Shown: piece by piece, positions 60,744-64,000 of the stretch
Layout of the letters: each line of letters starts with the position of its first letter
How positions within the stretch are numbered: the first letter of the stretch is position 1
From: Laccaria trichodermophora
Lineage: Eukaryota > Basidiomycota > Agaricomycetes > Agaricales > Hydnangiaceae
Assembly: GCA_018417955.1 (NCBI GenBank)
Contig: JACTVC010000036.1
Span: 248,001 to 312,000, forward strand
Direction of reading: 5' to 3'
DNA length: 64,000 nt
Notes under the pieces: model-generated
Databases searched by the model: none
Told to the model about the DNA's origin: nothing
Seen by the model: only the letters and a program-made list of their open reading frames with translations
Program-made: the position numbers and the translations under genes

Positions 60744-62595
60744 GACCTTCACTAAACTTTCTTCGAAGCGGAAGGCTGATGTCCCATTGGATGCGCCCCG
60801 CTTTCGTCGTGGATTTGTTTGGTCAAACTCTTCATCAGATTCTTTTTCTCCTGCAGCCTTATCTACTGAGACGGCTGCACCTTTACCTTCACCTCCTGTT
60901 CACCTTTTGGAGAACCCACACATCCAATCCTCCTTGTGGGCCATGAGGGATTATATAAAAGTTGACACTCCCTTTAATGTTGATCGTTTGGAAGCCTTGT
61001 TATGTGATCACCCTAACCAACCATTTGTCGCCTCTGTCATGAAAGGCTTGCGAGAAGGTTTTTGGCCCTTTGACGAAAGTGAATGGAAAACTGAGGAGCA
61101 ATCCTTTGTTGATAATTTCGCTTCTGAGGAGGAGGACCTGGATACCATTCGAGCCTTCCGGGACAATGAGCTGGCGGCTGATCACTGGTCACCAACCCTT
61201 CCTATCTCAAATCTATTGGCAGGGATGAAAATGTCACCGATGTTCGTTTCATGGCAGAAACCAAAGCCCTGAGTCATCACAGATCATACCGCTTCAGGCC
61301 TCAATGAGGGAATCCCAAGATCTGAAGCGAGGGTCCGCTACGACGATATGCATCCCTTTGGGCAGATTTTGCACCATGCATTGCAGAATGCTGGTGGTCG
61401 TCCCCTAGTTGTATATAAATCCGATGTTGCCTCTGCCTTTCTCAACTTACCTGCCCACCCTCTCTGGCAACTTCGGCAGGTTGTTAATGTTGATGGACTC
61501 CTTCACATTGTCCGACGACTTGTATTTGGGAACAGGGCCTCACCTCGTATATGGTGTTCTATATCAGGATTGCTCTGCTGGATTGCAGTTCGCAAACTTG
61601 GCATCCTCGGCCTCCTGGTTTTCATGGATGATTTTTTCGGTTGGGATTATGCCGACAACCTCATTTTCTTTCATGGGATGCTTCGACCAAAGCGACAAGT
61701 TCAGCTCCTGATATTTTGGGAGTTCATCTCGTGCCCCTTTGAGAATAAGAAACAGGAGCATGGCGAATGTCTCAAGATCATTGGATTTTGGGTTGATGCC
61801 AATCGCGGTAGCATCTCACTCACTTCGGATTCCATCCAGGATATCATTGCCCGAGTTGATGAGTTTTTAGCACACCCTGACCGCTGTCCTATCCTTCGAG
61901 ACTGGCAGCGGTTGGGAGGACATCTCAACTGGGTCCTGAATGTCCTCCCTTGGGGACGGCCTGCTCTCTCTGCTTTGTACCGGAAGATGAGTGGTAAACA
62001 ATTTTCTGGCGGTCGCATCTTCATCAATCGTGATGTACGTGAGGACCTTACCTGGCTGCGAGATGTCATTCCAAGATCTATTGGTGTTCGGTTTGTCGAC
62101 AGCATGCAGTGGGATGATGAAGGTGCGGATATGGTTCTTTGGACAGATGCTAGTTTGAAACTCGCCCTGAGCTTCTACTATGCCGGCAACGGATTTGTTT
62201 ATCAGCTTCAACCGTGTCCGTCTACCATATCTATCGACATCTTCTTTTTGGAACTGGTTGCAATTTTATCAGCTATCCATCATGTTGCCTCCTTCCCCAA
62301 ACCTCCTCATCGTCTTCTCCTGTGGACTGATAGCCTCGATGCAGTTGGAATCCTCAACTCACTCAATGCATCTACCGCCTTGCATAACGCTCCCTTAAGT
62401 GCTATTTCTGAAGTTATCCTGGCTTCAGGCTTGGACCTTCGTGTCCGCCATATCCCAGGTAAGGAGAATATCCGTGCTGATCTCCTTTCTCGCCTCCTAC
62501 TCGATGAGTACCGGCGAAAATTCCCTGCCGACCGCGTCCGCTTATTTACTCCTCCGAGAGACCTTTTGCCGGCGCGATGGAGGGAGTCCTTTTGA
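60605..62595 (+). pseudogene. RT/RNase H ORF2 of the Ngaro-like element, one stop codon
   Basis: The start is uncertain: the frame is open from 59368, but family-like sequence begins after the gag zinc fingers. Recognisable parts are NPHIQSSLWAMRDYIKVDTP, GLREGFWPFDESEW, then VITDHTASGLNEGIPRSEAR, VVYKSDVASAFLNLP and the catalytic FMDDFFGW (near 61625). RNase H follows with WTDAS, FFLELVAI, WTDSLD and NIRADLLSR (its four acidic residues). One in-frame TGA at 61270-61272 interrupts QKPKP-stop-VITDHT; Arg (CGA) is the expected codon at this place, so one CpG transition inactivates the gene. No methyltransferase domain follows, which separates it from DIRS1-type elements. Confidence 0.85.
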
Positions 62596-63587
62596 ACGCA
62601 TTGGGCGGGCATGGGAATGTTCTTTCTCGTGCTCGCCCTCGCATGGACCTGTCAGATCTTGATAAACGGACTTTATATCTGCAGGTCAACGCTATTGAGA
62701 AATCTACTATCAATGGCTACGCAACTGGTGCTCGGGACTACTTACGCTTTTGCATAACTCATGCCTTACCATTGGACCCCACACCACAAACCTTATCTCG
62801 TTATATTGCTTACACTTCCCAGTTCATTGCATCTGGCCCAAAATATCTCACAGGTGTTCGACACTTTTTTAATGACATTTATCCAGATTTTGATAAAAAT
62901 CGTGCTCACCCTCTTGTCAAATCTGCTATTCGTGGTTCAAAGAAGGTCCGTGCTGATCCTGTCTGCCGAAAACTTCCCCTTCGCATGGACCACCTTGCGA
63001 AATTCTTACATGTTGCACGTGAAAGTGGCTCTTATGATGACCTCCTTTTTATTACTATCCTCGCCTGTTGCTTCTATGCGTGCCATCGGTCGGGTGAGTT
63101 GGTCCAGAAGAATGAATGGTCTCTGTTCAACTGGAAAAAGGTCATCAAACGCGCCTCTCTTCAGTTCTGGGAAGGCCATGCACAGTATCGTCTGCCTTAT
63201 CACAAGGCTGACCCATTCTACCGTGGGACGGACATCCTTTTCAGCAAGCAGGAAGTTGCTGACCCTGTCTCCTTATTAATGGAGTACACATCACTTCGTG
63301 ACCATCTACATGGCTCGAGTCCAGCACTCTTTCTTCGTAAAGATGGGAGGCATCCTACTCGATCCTGGTTTGACGCTAAGTTTTTTGCTGTTCTCGATCA
63401 CTCTTTCGGTGGCCATTCACCAAGAGCTGGAGCTGCTACCTGGTATGCCAGCCTGGGCCTGTCTGAAGATGTTATCCAGGCCCTTGGTCGCTGGTCATCA
63501 TCTGCCTGGAAAATTTATGTTCGTGACAATCCAACCGTGCGCGCTGAGCTCCAGCTTGCTGCCTTGCGCCGGCTCTTAATCCGTTAA
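62577..63587 (+). CDS. Tyrosine recombinase ORF3 of the Ngaro-like element (336 aa)
   Basis: This enzyme would join the circular cDNA to the genome. ATG 62577 overlaps the end of the RT ORF by 19 nt in another frame. The N-terminal SAM-like DNA-binding region includes STINGYATGARDYLRF and YIAYTSQF. The catalytic domain contains ACCFYACHRSGELVQ (first Arg), GHSPRAGAATWYASLGLSED (the HxxR pair) and WSSSAWKIYVRDNP (nucleophilic Tyr). The R...HxxR...Y set is therefore complete. There is no frameshift or stop, so the recombinase may still be functional even though the polymerase frame has a stop. Confidence 0.92.
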   Translation: MEGVLLNALGGHGNVLSRARPRMDLSDLDKRTLYLQVNAIEKSTINGYATGARDYLRFCITHALPLDPTPQTLSRYIAYTSQFIASGPKYLTGVRHFFNDIYPDFDKNRAHPLVKSAIRGSKKVRADPVCRKLPLRMDHLAKFLHVARESGSYDDLLFITILACCFYACHRSGELVQKNEWSLFNWKKVIKRASLQFWEGHAQYRLPYHKADPFYRGTDILFSKQEVADPVSLLMEYTSLRDHLHGSSPALFLRKDGRHPTRSWFDAKFFAVLDHSFGGHSPRAGAATWYASLGLSEDVIQALGRWSSSAWKIYVRDNPTVRAELQLAALRRLLIR

Positions 63588-63774
63588 CTTTCCCTTGTCT
63601 ACTTATTCTCATCCCAACGTCGCTTCCATCTTCTCTCACCACCACCATCCCCCACACACATCATCCTCAGGACCTTTATAGCTCTTTCCGCTCCGTCACC
63701 CAATCAAAATGTGGAGCCCGCCACGGCGGACTCCTGTTGCCGCTAAACCCTGGATTGATCTAGCGCAGCAGAGG
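63588..63774 (+). other. Noncoding segment between recombinase ORF and right repeat
   Basis: This 187-bp stretch holds CT/CA-rich sequence and a GCCCGCCACGGCGGAC partial palindrome near 63717. In Ngaro elements this position belongs to the right split-repeat block. No second copy of it was found in the window. Confidence 0.4.
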
Positions 63775-64000
63775 TCGTCGTAAAAGCGGGTTCCGAGGGT
63801 AAGGAGCTTTTTCGTAGGCCTCTGCGCCTTACGATCCTTCCATCTCGGCCCCGCCGTCCAGAGCTCCGCTCGAAATCTTCACAAATGCTTTCACGTGCCA
63901 TTCTTCACTCGGTGCTATCGATTTAGCGGATGCCGGTGTTAGATAAGTGTTGGCACGTGAGGTGTTTCGTGAGACGTTTCAACCGTGTTGCTTCTTGTCT
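63775..64000 (+). repeat. Right direct repeat of the Ngaro-like element, cut by window edge
   Basis: It is identical over 226 bp to 58733-58958. It continues beyond the window, so the element's right boundary is not visible. Confidence 0.9.

Larger units (their letters stand above)
58733..64000 (+). mobile_element. Ngaro-like tyrosine-recombinase retrotransposon, right end outside window
   Basis: Three ORFs follow in order: gag-like 59343-60743, RT/RNase H to 62595, and tyrosine recombinase 62577-63587. They are bracketed by a direct repeat at 58733-58958 and 63775-64000, identical over all 226 bp visible, with the right copy cut by the window edge. A recombinase instead of an integrase, plus internal direct rather than LTR-type repeats, fits the Ngaro branch of DIRS-like elements known from basidiomycetes. 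Such elements integrate as circles through the recombinase and leave no target duplication. It lies directly after the metacaspase pseudogene. Identical repeats and a single stop codon indicate a recent insertion. Confidence 0.88.

Noticed and set aside
61409..61711. 100-codon ORF within the RT region and other frames at 62399-63579
   Set aside because: These are shadow frames of the RT and recombinase ORFs, whose catalytic motifs are in the other frames.

Overview
The window reads as nuclear DNA of an agaricomycete (mushroom-forming basidiomycete). Genes carry many introns of about 50 nt with GTRNGT donors and (C/T)AG acceptors. F-box proteins are expanded locally. A chromodomain gypsy element, a tyrosine-recombinase (Ngaro-type) retrotransposon and a canonical U2 snRNA are present. 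No species can be assigned from the sequence alone.

Layout. 1-11.8 kb is ordinary housekeeping-type DNA: a GH13 alpha-glucosidase (minus, cut by the left edge), a PEBP-family protein (plus) and a nine-exon gene for a 2044-residue Ser/Lys-rich protein of unknown function. 12.3-33 kb is an accessory island. It holds tandem tRNA-like repeats, an F-box pseudogene split by an ~11.6 kb gypsy chromovirus whose 3' LTR is itself split by a nested 1.7 kb solo LTR, and a CpG-poor stretch with a dispersed A-tract repeat. 33-43.3 kb is again genic: an F-box gene with a tandemly duplicated last exon, a DUF7025-type AAA+ ATPase, U2 snRNA (minus), a second F-box gene and the acetyl-CoA hydrolase/CoA-transferase ACH1. 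43.3-55.4 kb carries three more F-box genes, two small genes of unknown function, a 353-bp hAT-like MITE with a perfect 8-bp target duplication, and the intact copy of the segment that is decayed at 13-28 kb. 55.4-64 kb holds a metacaspase pseudogene lacking both catalytic motifs and a young Ngaro-like element running off the right edge.

The most informative pattern is the contrast between two inverted copies of one F-box segment. The 47.6-50.2 kb copy keeps its CpGs and an open 464-codon frame. The 13.9-28.1 kb copy has lost CpGs almost systematically (CG to TG or CA). The same decay explains nearly every stop in the gypsy element, where about ten are CGA to TGA, and the single stop in the Ngaro polymerase frame. 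This gives a relative history: segment duplication, gypsy insertion, CpG decay, solo-LTR insertion, with Ngaro and probably the MITE being recent.

The genes do not form an operon or pathway cluster. The shared themes are F-box substrate receptors and selfish elements. The least expected items are an uninterrupted 302-codon extra ORF at the 3' end of the otherwise ruined gypsy element, and the Pol III-like tandem repeats beside both F-box copies.
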